From: an uncultured Woeseiaceae bacterium
GTDB taxonomy: Bacteria; Pseudomonadota; Gammaproteobacteria; Steroidobacterales; Woeseiaceae
Length of the DNA stretch: 48,742 bases
Assembly (NCBI GenBank): GCA_902510755.1
Contig: CABXCS010000006.1
Location: 1-48,742, forward strand
Reading direction: 5' to 3'
The notes under the pieces are model-generated. The model had not been told where the DNA came from, ran no database searches, and was given only the letters and a program-made list of their open reading frames with translations. Positions 18,179 to 26,683 of the stretch are shown here, piece after piece. Position 1 is the stretch's first letter, and the number at the start of each line of letters is the position of its first letter. The position numbers and the translations under genes are program-made.

Positions 18179-21040
18179 TTAGAAAGAAATTTGACCACGT
18201 ACATAGTAGTAAGTACCTTGCCAATCTTGAACTGAATCAGATCGGTAAGTACGTCCACAACATGATTCGCCAACTTCATCGATGTCTGGCATTGTATCAA
18301 ATACGTTGTTAACACCAAGTGTTAAACGATACGCTTCTGATAAATCCCAAGATACGTCAGCATCCCATTGTGTAACACGACCGTACTCTTGGATTGTAGC
18401 AAGAGTGCTGTTAGAAGCATTCTTGTATGGTCCATAGAGGTTACCACGAACACTAACTGTTACGTCGTTGTTCATAGTATGACGAGCTGATACGTTCATC
18501 CGATATTCTGGATTACCATTCTCGTTGTCGTACTTACTTTCGTCGTTAATGAAGTATACAGGACTAGCTGTAGTTCCTCGGTTAACACGATCTTTGATCT
18601 TAGTTGAGTTCCAGTTACCAGCGGCTGAAAGGATAGTATTACCACCCGACCAGTCCATGTTGTAAGTAGCAACTAAATCGATACCACTTGTCTCAGTTGT
18701 CAAGTCGTTAGTAAAGTAACTAACTTGAGCAATATCAGACTGGAATGGAATGTTTTTAGCAGTAAGATCGGCTTGTACGGCAGCAGTAACTTTAAAGTCT
18801 GATGACAATACGATTCGATCTTCTAACTCAATGAAGTAGTAGTCAAGAGTTACTACGAGGTTCTCAGTAGGTGTAGCACTCACACCAACTGTAAACTGTG
18901 TAGAAGTCTCAGCATCTAATGGCTTCGCACCAAGGTACGCAGTCAATGGATTAGTCGCTGGGAAAATACCCTCTGCTACTGGCTCACCATTTGGATCAAT
19001 ACGAGTAGATACGTTCTTAGTCGAGATTTGACCTGGAGTTGGTGCACGGAAACCCGTACCAGCTGATGCACGTACAGTAACGTTATCGCTAACTGTGTAA
19101 CGTGCAGCTGCTTTCGCACTAAAGTTATCTCCGAAATCAGAGAAGTCTTCGTAACGACCAGCTACGTTGATCAAGAACTCATCAGTAACATCTACTTCAA
19201 AGTCAGCATAAGCTGCAACTGAATCACGTGAGTATTTGCCAGAATAAGCGGCAGGATACCCAGGGAAACCGTTTGAACCCACTGGTAATGCGTTGAAGAT
19301 AGGATCTTCAGCATCACATTGTGTGCCAGGAGTTGCGGCTAGACCAGGAATGTAACAACCGGCTACTGTGCCAGCTGATCCGGCAGTTGCTCCACCAGCA
19401 AGTGCTGCTGTTGCTTCTGCTGCAGTTACATCAAAGTTATGCGGATCTTTACCGGCATATGGTCCGATAGTCCATGAAGGTGTATCACCTTTCACAACTT
19501 CGTAACCTTCTTCACGCCACTCCAATCCAAATGCCACGTTCATGTCATTCGCCATACCCACGTCAAACTCTTTCGAGAAATCCATGTTAACAGCAACTTC
19601 ATCATTGACGAGGTTACCTGGACGGAATTTACTTGGTGAGTTCGCACCCATTGATGGGTTTCTAGTGTTATCTAGAATGTAGCGAATTTCATTCACACCA
19701 TAACGTGTACTGAAGTCATAGTTCCAACCATTCATGTCACCACGGATACCCGCAGTTAAACCTTCATCAATCACGTTACCGTGGAATCTAGGTGTAAAAC
19801 CACCTGGATACTGGTCACGAGGATTGTGAATTCGACCTGTAGCGTCACGGCTCAATTTGAACTGTGCGATACCTGGACGACGATGGTAGAAAGAACCGTC
19901 AGCATTAGTGTCTGAGTAGTTAAAGAAAGCATACGCTTCAGACGAATCTGAAAGTGTAATACCTGAGTTAACAAATACTCGGATACCATCACGTACTGGT
20001 TCACCCCAAGTCATTTCGTTACAGTCGCCTGCACCGATTTCAGCGTTACAAATGTTATCTCTGTAACGATAGTCTGGATCATCAGGAATTCCATCACCAC
20101 CATTTCTGATAGTAAGTAGAGTACCTTTAGCATTTCCATCAGTACCGTCAGAATAAACGTGTGTTAACGCATCAGGACCAGCACGGAATACTTCAGCAGT
20201 TGTTGTATCACCATCGTGATCAAACATTGCGCCAACTCTGTCGGCTGCTTCTGAAGGACGTGCAGTTTCAGGACCTGGAATTGAGAACTCATAACGTCCA
20301 CCACGGCTTGTGCCGTTAGCGCTATATAATTCTGAACTCACGTTGATGAAGCCATCTTCAGTTAAAGGCATGCCGAAGTTAAGAGCTACTTTGTAGTCTT
20401 TCTCTCCGCCTTGTCCATTAAGTGAACCACGACGACCAATTCCTAAACCGCCAGGACCACCAGCTGTATCTGAATAGACACCATACTGTAAACGGAGTTC
20501 TCCGCCTTCAGCATTATCTTTCAAATTAAAGTTCATCACACCGGCAATCGCGTCAGATCCATAAAGAGCTGATGCACCATCACGAAGAACCTCAACTGAT
20601 TTCAACGAAATCGCTGGAATCGTAGCTAAGTCAGGTCCATGCGCACCGAATCCACCTAGGTTTACAAGAGCAGCACGATGACGGCGCTTACCATTGATTA
20701 ATACCAAAGTTTTATCAGCATCTAGTCCACGCAACTGAGGAGGACGAACCATAGTCGCTCCGTCACCGATGGGCACACGGCCTACGTTAAAAGAAGGCAC
20801 CAAAGTTTTGATAACGTCAATCAAGTCAGATGAAGATACTGAATCTAAATCTTCCTGATTAAATACGTCAATCGGCACAGCGGTGTCGAGAGCAGTACGT
20901 CCAGCACGTCGAGTACCGATCGTTACGATCTCCTCAACTGCTTCATCTGCACCTTGTGCAGAAACACTGGCAGGTAATGAACCAAGTGCTAGTAGTACCG
21001 AAGTTATAGCCAGCCAAGCCGGCCCGGTATAGTTTTTCAT
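18179..21040 (-). CDS. TonB-dependent receptor (953 residues), probably highly expressed
   Basis: This is an outer-membrane beta-barrel receptor that imports a ligand with energy from TonB. A signal peptide runs to about residue 29 (SLPASVSAQG), then a TonB box-like EEIVTIGTR, then the plug domain with VEVLRDGASALYGSDAIAGVMNF (about 150-172). The barrel ends in YYVRGQISF with terminal phenylalanine. It has long plug and loop regions like receptors for carbohydrates or peptides, but the ligand is unknown. Codon choice is less AT-rich at third positions (many CGT, ACC, GTA) than in its neighbours, which suggests strong expression. The leader contains a promoter, palindromes and a mini-ORF described separately. 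The start ATG follows GGGGGAA with eight bases between. Confidence 0.95.
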   Translation of the reverse strand: MKNYTGPAWLAITSVLLALGSLPASVSAQGADEAVEEIVTIGTRRAGRTALDTAVPIDVFNQEDLDSVSSSDLIDVIKTLVPSFNVGRVPIGDGATMVRPPQLRGLDADKTLVLINGKRRHRAALVNLGGFGAHGPDLATIPAISLKSVEVLRDGASALYGSDAIAGVMNFNLKDNAEGGELRLQYGVYSDTAGGPGGLGIGRRGSLNGQGGEKDYKVALNFGMPLTEDGFINVSSELYSANGTSRGGRYEFSIPGPETARPSEAADRVGAMFDHDGDTTTAEVFRAGPDALTHVYSDGTDGNAKGTLLTIRNGGDGIPDDPDYRYRDNICNAEIGAGDCNEMTWGEPVRDGIRVFVNSGITLSDSSEAYAFFNYSDTNADGSFYHRRPGIAQFKLSRDATGRIHNPRDQYPGGFTPRFHGNVIDEGLTAGIRGDMNGWNYDFSTRYGVNEIRYILDNTRNPSMGANSPSKFRPGNLVNDEVAVNMDFSKEFDVGMANDMNVAFGLEWREEGYEVVKGDTPSWTIGPYAGKDPHNFDVTAAEATAALAGGATAGSAGTVAGCYIPGLAATPGTQCDAEDPIFNALPVGSNGFPGYPAAYSGKYSRDSVAAYADFEVDVTDEFLINVAGRYEDFSDFGDNFSAKAAARYTVSDNVTVRASAGTGFRAPTPGQISTKNVSTRIDPNGEPVAEGIFPATNPLTAYLGAKPLDAETSTQFTVGVSATPTENLVVTLDYYFIELEDRIVLSSDFKVTAAVQADLTAKNIPFQSDIAQVSYFTNDLTTETSGIDLVATYNMDWSGGNTILSAAGNWNSTKIKDRVNRGTTASPVYFINDESKYDNENGNPEYRMNVSARHTMNNDVTVSVRGNLYGPYKNASNSTLATIQEYGRVTQWDADVSWDLSEAYRLTLGVNNVFDTMPDIDEVGESCCGRTYRSDSVQDWQGTYYYVRGQISF

Positions 21041-21143
21041 CGTTTAAGTTCCCCCAACGATTGAGTTGCGAATCAGTTTCCCGATTCATTAAAAGCAATT
21101 TTGATTCATCTAAACTACAAATAAATCGCCATAGCTTAAGTCA

Positions 21144-21239
21144 TTACCACCCAAAATAGATGATCGCTGTTGATGCAAATGCACCCATAACAACCACTAC
21201 CTTGAAGGCAGTTACATAAGATTGAACCAAAGATGCCAT
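21144..21239 (-). CDS. Possible 31-residue hydrophobic leader protein
   Basis: An ATG at 21239 opens a 31-codon frame that starts MASLVQSYVTAFK and continues with a strongly hydrophobic stretch VVVVMGAFASTAIIYFGW before TAA. This is the size and pattern of a single-pass membrane microprotein or leader peptide. It lies between the predicted transcription start and the TonB receptor ATG. No good Shine-Dalgarno sequence precedes the ATG, and a chance frame cannot be excluded. An internal ATG at codon 18 is an alternative. Confidence 0.35.
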   Translation of the reverse strand: MASLVQSYVTAFKVVVVMGAFASTAIIYFGW

Positions 21240-21296
21240 TAAAAATAAAGCTTTTTAAAGAAAAAAAGTGGGGTTTTTAACAATTTCTTGTAATTC

Positions 21297-21320
21297 ATTT
21301 GTTGTTTTTATACAACAAAT
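21297..21320. repeat. Perfect inverted repeat overlapping the -10 box (operator-like)
   Basis: Arms ATTTGTTGT (21297-21305) and ACAACAAAT (21312-21320) are exact complements separated by six bases. The core TGTTG-N8-CAACA recurs upstream of another TonB receptor at 41808-41825. The position over the -10 suggests repressor binding. Confidence 0.6.
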
Positions 21321-21335
21321 ATCAATCCCTGTAAA
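21307..21335 (-). promoter_or_regulatory. Sigma70-type promoter of the TonB receptor
   Basis: The minus strand reads TTTACA (21335-21330), a 17-base spacer, then TATAAA (21312-21307). These are near-consensus -35 and -10 boxes at ideal spacing, and the -10 lies inside a perfect palindrome. Confidence 0.6.
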
Positions 21336-21336
21336 A

Positions 21337-21353
21337 CCTTATAAACTATAAGG
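21337..21353. repeat. Perfect inverted repeat just upstream of the -35 box
   Basis: CCTTATA and TATAAGG flank AAC. The site ends one base from the -35 hexamer of the TonB receptor promoter (minus strand), a usual place for an activator or repressor. The binding protein is unknown. Confidence 0.5.
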
Positions 21354-21547
21354 CTTCATGATCTACCCTGAAAGCTAGGTGTACCATAGTGGTGAAGGCG
21401 CAACACATTTTTTATGTATTTATATACCACGCTGACTTGTTAAATTACATTCAAAGTAAAACAAAGAAATAATAAATTTTTAATCTGATGATTATCTGAA
21501 TTTTTTGTGTTTTCGTACTTAAAAATCCGCAAATTTATATCTCTCTA

Positions 21548-23215
21548 TCAAGAGTTCTGTTGCCGGAATTTAGCAATCACAGAAATGGCCTCTAAGATAA
21601 CCATCAAGCTGGTCACTAGCACGACGATATCAATAGTTACTAACAACCAATTGCCAGCCGCCCAGAATTCCATTAATTTCAATACGGCAGCCCAGCAAGA
21701 TGTAACCAGCACAAAGATCATTGGAACCATAGTGTATCTTGCGGGACGTCCCATTTTGATTAACATGACAGAAATAACCAGCAAGGTCATGGCAGCGAGA
21801 ATTTGATTAGTCGAACCAAACAACGGCCAAATACTTAGGCCACCAGATCCAGAGGCACCTCCCGCTCCAAACGCTAATAATAAGCAACAAGTCACTGCCA
21901 ACAGAGTAGCAAAAATACCTTTTTTAAATAACGCGATATCATAAATATCACCCCACTCTTGGATAATATAACGCTGTAGTCGGACACCTGAATCCATTGT
22001 GGTACCAGCAAACAAAGCCACCATGGTAGCCAACAAAGTAGTTGAAATACCAACTGGAATACCCCATCCGTTAGTAATCAATTGAGCACCACCTTGAATA
22101 AATGTGCCAGCTCCAGCTGAGCCATATTTATCATATATTTCATGCCAAATTTCTGGTGTAGCGGCTAATGCTGCTCCACTCACTGCTACAATCGTGATTA
22201 ACGCGAGAGAGCTTTCTCCTAGTGCAGCAAAATAGCCAACAAAACGAGCATCAGTCTCTTTATCCAGTTGCTTTGAACTGGTTCCAGATGAAACGATGCC
22301 ATGAAAACCAGATACTGCACCACAGGCAATAGTTACAAATAGCAGCGGCACTAATGAGGGTGCGTCTTCAGTCATACTATTATTAAAAGCGGGTGCTGAA
22401 ATATCGGGTAAGGAGAGCAATACCGCACTGTAAAGCAAAAACAAACCAACAAATAACTGCATACCATTGATGAAATCTCGAGGTTGCAACAAAACCCACA
22501 CAGGCAACATGGAGGCAATCGCAGCATAGATAAATAAAATTATGATCCAATTCGCGTTTGAAGTTAACCCGAAAAGCCCTGTTGGCAATTCAATTGGCAT
22601 AACACTCCCAACGTAAATTGAGAAATATAACGCCATAACACCCAATACACTCAGTAACGTTAGATTTACATTGCGATGCAATAATTGACCAATAATCAAG
22701 GCAACCACAATAGCCGACCATGCTGGGAAAACCGCATTAGGTGTATTTACGAATGCACCGGCAATGACCACTCCAAATACTGCGTTCACCATTAATAACA
22801 CCAAAAAAATAACTACCATGAAAAGTGCTCGGGTACGCTTACCAATAACATCCTCAGAAAGTGCCCCAATTGACTTACCTTTATGCCTTGAGCTGGCCCA
22901 GAGGGCCCCAAAATCATGAACTCCAGCAAAGAATACTGTGCCAATAGTGACCCACAAAACAGCCGGTACCCAGCCCCAATAAACTGCAATCGCAGGACCA
23001 ACAATTGGTGCCGCTCCAGCAACTGACGTAAAATGATGTCCCCATAGGACGTATTTATTTGTTGGCACATAATCAACGCCATCATTGAACTCGTTAGCTG
23101 GTGTGACAAAATCTGGGTCCAGCTGATAGATTTTAGTCGCTATGAATTTTGAATACACGAACCAACCAAAAGTCATCCCTGCTAAACCAAGTAAAACTAT
23201 CATCAATGACTGCAT
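21548..23215 (-). CDS. cstA: CstA-family carrier (carbon starvation / pyruvate-peptide transporter)
   Basis: CstA proteins are large inner-membrane carriers implicated in pyruvate and peptide uptake during carbon limitation. The 555 residues contain many hydrophobic helices and the family signatures YVPTNKYVLWGHHFTSVAGAAPIVGPAIA (about 50-78), FFAGVHDFGALWASSRHKGKSIGAL (about 95-119) and TTMDSGVRLQRYIIQEWG in the C-terminal half. It is shorter than E. coli CstA (701), matching the shorter CstA group. A strong Shine-Dalgarno (AAGGAG) precedes ATG by six bases. It is read after the HupE-like gene and before the TonB receptor, all on the minus strand. Confidence 0.93.
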   Translation of the reverse strand: MQSLMIVLLGLAGMTFGWFVYSKFIATKIYQLDPDFVTPANEFNDGVDYVPTNKYVLWGHHFTSVAGAAPIVGPAIAVYWGWVPAVLWVTIGTVFFAGVHDFGALWASSRHKGKSIGALSEDVIGKRTRALFMVVIFLVLLMVNAVFGVVIAGAFVNTPNAVFPAWSAIVVALIIGQLLHRNVNLTLLSVLGVMALYFSIYVGSVMPIELPTGLFGLTSNANWIIILFIYAAIASMLPVWVLLQPRDFINGMQLFVGLFLLYSAVLLSLPDISAPAFNNSMTEDAPSLVPLLFVTIACGAVSGFHGIVSSGTSSKQLDKETDARFVGYFAALGESSLALITIVAVSGAALAATPEIWHEIYDKYGSAGAGTFIQGGAQLITNGWGIPVGISTTLLATMVALFAGTTMDSGVRLQRYIIQEWGDIYDIALFKKGIFATLLAVTCCLLLAFGAGGASGSGGLSIWPLFGSTNQILAAMTLLVISVMLIKMGRPARYTMVPMIFVLVTSCWAAVLKLMEFWAAGNWLLVTIDIVVLVTSLMVILEAISVIAKFRQQNS

Positions 23216-23329
23216 TGTTTTCTCCTTATCTAAGATCCATTTAACGTATTTGTGCGGTTAGTTTTTAATTAATTTGATCTAAAGCTTACCCTGAAGTTAA
23301 TTTTTAATAAAGAACCAAGGAATTCTTAT

Positions 23330-24622
23330 TTAGCCCTTATTTTGAAAAACTTTGAATCCTTTTTTAAGGGTCAATAACATCAAACTGATAATTATTACCA
23401 AGCCAAACCAACTGAGGTATTCTTCTGCAGTCATCGCTCCCAAAGAAAAATTTGTAACTTGATAAGCGCTCAAAATTTCGTAGCGATCCAACATCCAATG
23501 CCAGGCGGTATGTGCCAATAATATAGAGAGGACCAATATGCCTAATTTTTCTGAAATTCCTAAGTGGAATAAATAATTTAATATCGGTACAGCAATAATA
23601 ATCATGAATAGCTGACCAATTTCAACGCCAAGATTAAATCCTAATAAAGAAGTAATAAGGTGCTGTCCAGCAAACTGAAGGGTTTCAGTTAGTGCAAAAG
23701 AAAAACCAAACCCATGAATCAAGCCAAAGGCAAAAGCAATTGGCCAGCGCTCCTGGAAGTTGTTTCGCAAAATATTCTCGAGTGCCATGTACACAATAGA
23801 TAATGCAATTAGCATCTCAATCAATGGAGGAAACCATAAAACCTTAGGAACCATTCCGAATGCAGCCGCCATTAATGTTATTGAATGCGCACAAGTAAAC
23901 GCAGTAATAGTTATTATTAAAGGACGTAATTGCCGGCAAGGCAATACCAAGCAAAAAATAAATAACAGATGATCCAGGCCGCCAAGAATATGATCAAATC
24001 CTGAAATAACAAACCGCAAAAACGATTCATACCAGGTTGGATCCAGCTCAACCAAACCAGGACTGCCTCTAAACTCATACAGCCTCGAAGTCCCATCAGG
24101 AGTAACATAAGTTAATACAGTCGCAGTATTAAGACTTAAACCCCCCAAATTCAAATCAATTGAAAAATTCTGCCCGTTACTTTGAATTGGATATTCAATT
24201 AATACATCTAATAATGCTTGCTCGTAATGCAATAAAGAATCTTTCGCCAAATCAGGTAATGAAAAACTATGTAATGCAGTTTGATAGTTGCCAAAAGAAC
24301 GATCGGACGGCAAAGATATTCTTGTGTCTGCAATTCTCCAGTCCTCAATCTTTCTTTGCCCTTCGTACACATCAATAAAATTGGCCAGCCAAATCTCAGC
24401 AGCATCTAGTGTCAATTCTGAGATCTGATCCAGTTCTAAATAACCTGGCCCATGAACAGGAAAATTCATATCACGCATCGCTTCTAACGGCACCCTAATA
24501 GCCAAATTAGCTACAGCGCCATCGGCCTTTAAATAAGCCTGCACAATAATATCATTAGGAATCTCATGTGCCTTTAGTTGTTCTGGTAAATGAACTATTC
24601 CTGCAACAATTAACACCATCAT
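23330..24622 (-). CDS. HupE/UreJ-type membrane protein with extracytoplasmic N-terminal domain
   Basis: The C-terminal half is a multi-helix HupE/UreJ_2 domain: GFDHILGGLDHLLFIFCLVLP, TAFTCAHSITLMAAAFG, EMLIALSIVYMALENI and FGLIHGFGFSFALTETLQF. Histidine-rich helices of this kind are linked to nickel or other metal permeation in HupE and UreJ. The N-terminal 200 residues appear to be exported (AHEIPNDIIVQAYLKADG). The ATG at 24622 has no ribosome-binding site, and the hydrophobic start lacks a basic n-region. A non-AUG start upstream (24670) would supply both, as discussed in the findings. No hydrogenase or urease genes are nearby, so the transported species is uncertain. Confidence 0.8.
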   Translation of the reverse strand: MMVLIVAGIVHLPEQLKAHEIPNDIIVQAYLKADGAVANLAIRVPLEAMRDMNFPVHGPGYLELDQISELTLDAAEIWLANFIDVYEGQRKIEDWRIADTRISLPSDRSFGNYQTALHSFSLPDLAKDSLLHYEQALLDVLIEYPIQSNGQNFSIDLNLGGLSLNTATVLTYVTPDGTSRLYEFRGSPGLVELDPTWYESFLRFVISGFDHILGGLDHLLFIFCLVLPCRQLRPLIITITAFTCAHSITLMAAAFGMVPKVLWFPPLIEMLIALSIVYMALENILRNNFQERWPIAFAFGLIHGFGFSFALTETLQFAGQHLITSLLGFNLGVEIGQLFMIIIAVPILNYLFHLGISEKLGILVLSILLAHTAWHWMLDRYEILSAYQVTNFSLGAMTAEEYLSWFGLVIIISLMLLTLKKGFKVFQNKG

Positions 24623-24730
24623 GTGCCAACATATCGGTCGCAGGAAGCCTTTCAGTGAATAACTTTTAATGATTTTCGTTCCTCATAACAAATTATTTAG
24701 CTTTCACAATATACAAATATAGTTGCATAG

Positions 24731-24736
24731 TATAAT
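24731..24736 (+). promoter_or_regulatory. Possible -10 box for the NHL lipoprotein gene
   Basis: A perfect TATAAT lies about 85 bases upstream of the lipoprotein ATG, in the gap shared with the divergent HupE-like gene. No convincing -35 hexamer accompanies it, so this is a weak call. Confidence 0.25.
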
Positions 24737-24820
24737 AAGTGGCAGTAGTGTTTGTATAATTAAAATTCATATCATTAAGAAAATAAAGACAAACTAATCA
24801 CAGGTCTAAGAAGGTAAATT

Positions 24821-25996
24821 ATGATGAAAAATTACATACATGCTTTTATTATTTTATTCGCAATGCTGTCATTGACTGCTTGTGACCAGCAATCAAACTC
24901 AGTTCAGGCACAAGGTAAAGAAGCTCCGAGCTTTGAAGTTGATCCTTTTTGGCCAAAACCCCTGCCTAATCATTGGATACTGGGTTCAACTATTGGGTTG
25001 GCTGTAGATTCAAAAGATCATGTATTTATTATTCACAGAAGAAATAGTTTTAACGAGAGGACTGAAATTGGTGCTGCCTCTGATCCCAAGTTAGCTGATT
25101 GCTGCATCCCTGCACCAAATGTTTTAGAATTTGATCCAGCTGGAAATCTTGTCAACTCATGGGGAGGTCCTGGAGAGGGCTATGATTGGCCAAATTCCAA
25201 CCATGGTATTAGCATAGATCACAAAGACAATATATGGATCGGAGGAAATGGGCGTGGCGATTCACATATTTTAAAATTTACTCGCAATGGTCAATTCCTA
25301 GCTCAATATGGTACAGCTGGAGCACCAGTTGACAGTCATAGCAAAGAGAATTTTGGCCGTGTTGCTGAGGTGGCTTTCGATGCCGCTGCTAATGAGGCAT
25401 ATGTGGCAGATGGTTACACTAATAAACGAATTGCAGTATTAGATGCAGATACTGGAGCCTTAAAAAGATACTGGGGTGCCTATGGAAATGCTCCAGATGA
25501 TACCAATCTTGGTCCATTTAAAGTCGGTGAAGAACCTGCTCAACAATTCCGTAATCCAGTGCATTGCGCTGAACCTTCCATGGATGGTTTAGTATATGTG
25601 TGTGATCGCGTTAATAATCGTCTGCAAGTATTTAAGAGTGATGGTACATATGTTCAAGAATTATTTGTCAAGCCCAACAGTTTAGGAGACGGCTCTGTCT
25701 GGGATATCTCCTTCTCTAATGATGCTGAACAACGCTTTATCTATCTTGCCGATGGAACTAATAGAAAGATCTTCATAATAGAACGTGAGAACATGGAAAT
25801 CTTAACTAACTTCGGTGATGGTGGAAGAAATCCAGGGCAGTTTTTTGCGGTGCATAATATTGCAACTGATTCGAAAGGAAATATCTACACCACAGAAACC
25901 TATGAAGGTAAGAGAGTTCAGAAATTTACTTATATGGGAATGAAGCCAGTTACTGTCATGGATCAAGGAACACCATGGCCAGCTGATAAAAGATAA
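24821..25996 (+). CDS. NHL-repeat beta-propeller lipoprotein
   Basis: The 391-residue product has a lipoprotein signal with lipobox LTAC (cysteine 21), so it is anchored in the envelope. The rest is NHL-type repeats, visible as recurring blocks such as NVLEFDPAGNLVNSWGGPG, HILKFTRNGQFLAQYG, NRLQVFKSDGTYVQ and KRVQKFTYMG. It resembles proteins annotated as peptidylglycine amidating-lyase-like propellers, but no enzyme activity can be claimed. It lies 99 bases upstream of the molybdenum hydroxylase genes on the same strand and probably belongs with them. Confidence 0.8.
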   Translation: MMKNYIHAFIILFAMLSLTACDQQSNSVQAQGKEAPSFEVDPFWPKPLPNHWILGSTIGLAVDSKDHVFIIHRRNSFNERTEIGAASDPKLADCCIPAPNVLEFDPAGNLVNSWGGPGEGYDWPNSNHGISIDHKDNIWIGGNGRGDSHILKFTRNGQFLAQYGTAGAPVDSHSKENFGRVAEVAFDAAANEAYVADGYTNKRIAVLDADTGALKRYWGAYGNAPDDTNLGPFKVGEEPAQQFRNPVHCAEPSMDGLVYVCDRVNNRLQVFKSDGTYVQELFVKPNSLGDGSVWDISFSNDAEQRFIYLADGTNRKIFIIERENMEILTNFGDGGRNPGQFFAVHNIATDSKGNIYTTETYEGKRVQKFTYMGMKPVTVMDQGTPWPADKR

Positions 25997-26095
25997 TTTC
26001 CTGCATAAATTTGTAAATATTTGTACATGGCATATAAAAGAAGATAAAAAAATATTAGAATTGCTGAATAAGATTCAAGAGGGGGTCTAATTTAA

Positions 26096-26683
26096 GTGAA
26101 AGTTAACTTAACAAGAAGGCGTTTTATTAAAGCAGTGATTGCCTCTAGTGCGGTTGCGACACAGGCTGGTTGCCAGCTCAACGCTAAGGACTTAAATGCA
26201 AAGAGTTCAGTAGAGCGGCTTATTGCACTGGATATTAATGGCAAAACACGGCGGGTAGACGTGCTCCCCCAGGAAACTCTTGCTAATACATTAAGATATA
26301 AATTGGGCCTAACTGGAACTAAAATTGGTTGCAACAGAGGTGAATGTGGTGCCTGTACTGTCTTGATTGATGGAGTTCCTAATTATTCGTGTTCTACTTT
26401 ATCCCATAGCGTCAGAAAACGGCAGGTACAATCTATCGAAGGAGTCGCTGAGGCCGATGGAACTCTCCATCCTATTCAAGAAGCTTTTATCGAAGAGTTA
26501 AGCCCGCAATGTGGCTTTTGTACACCGGGGCAAGTTATGAGCGCTGTCGCTTTGTTAAACGAAAACCCTAAACCGAGCCGTGAAGAAGCAAGGCAAGCAC
26601 TTTCTGGAAACATTTGTCGATGTGGAGCTTACGATCATTATTTAAATGGAGTAATGCGAGCATCAGGACAAAGTGATGAGTAA
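26096..26683 (+). CDS. Exported [2Fe-2S] subunit of a molybdenum hydroxylase (CoxS/PaoA-like)
   Basis: This small subunit of the xanthine dehydrogenase family passes electrons between the molybdenum and FAD subunits. A Tat signal TRRRFIKAV (residues 6-14) shows export of the folded complex. The plant-type cluster is bound by C79, C84, C87 and C99 (CNRGECGAC...C) and the second cluster by C139, C142, C174 and C176 (CGFC, CRC). A cysteine at 26 in TQAGC may act as a lipobox. The start is GTG at 26096, ten bases after GAGGGGG. The next gene overlaps its 3' end by eight bases. Tat-bearing small subunits are known from E. coli PaoA. Confidence 0.92.
   Translation: MKVNLTRRRFIKAVIASSAVATQAGCQLNAKDLNAKSSVERLIALDINGKTRRVDVLPQETLANTLRYKLGLTGTKIGCNRGECGACTVLIDGVPNYSCSTLSHSVRKRQVQSIEGVAEADGTLHPIQEAFIEELSPQCGFCTPGQVMSAVALLNENPKPSREEARQALSGNICRCGAYDHYLNGVMRASGQSDE

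Larger units (their letters stand above)
21041..21547 (-). promoter_or_regulatory. Regulatory leader between cstA and the TonB receptor
   Basis: This 507-base gap holds, in minus-strand order, a 17-base palindrome (21353-21337), a promoter (21335-21307), a second palindrome over the -10 (21320-21297), a possible 31-codon leader ORF (21239-21144), and the ribosome-binding stretch GGGGGAA (21054-21048 region). The predicted untranslated leader is about 260 bases. The remaining left part toward cstA (about 21360-21547) shows nothing I can name. No cobalamin-riboswitch signature was seen. Confidence 0.55.

Noticed and set aside
21041..21300. Cobalamin or other riboswitch in the 260-base TonB receptor leader
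   Set aside because: I looked for the GCCACTG B12 box and other familiar cores and found none; the leader is better described by the promoter, palindromes and mini-ORF.
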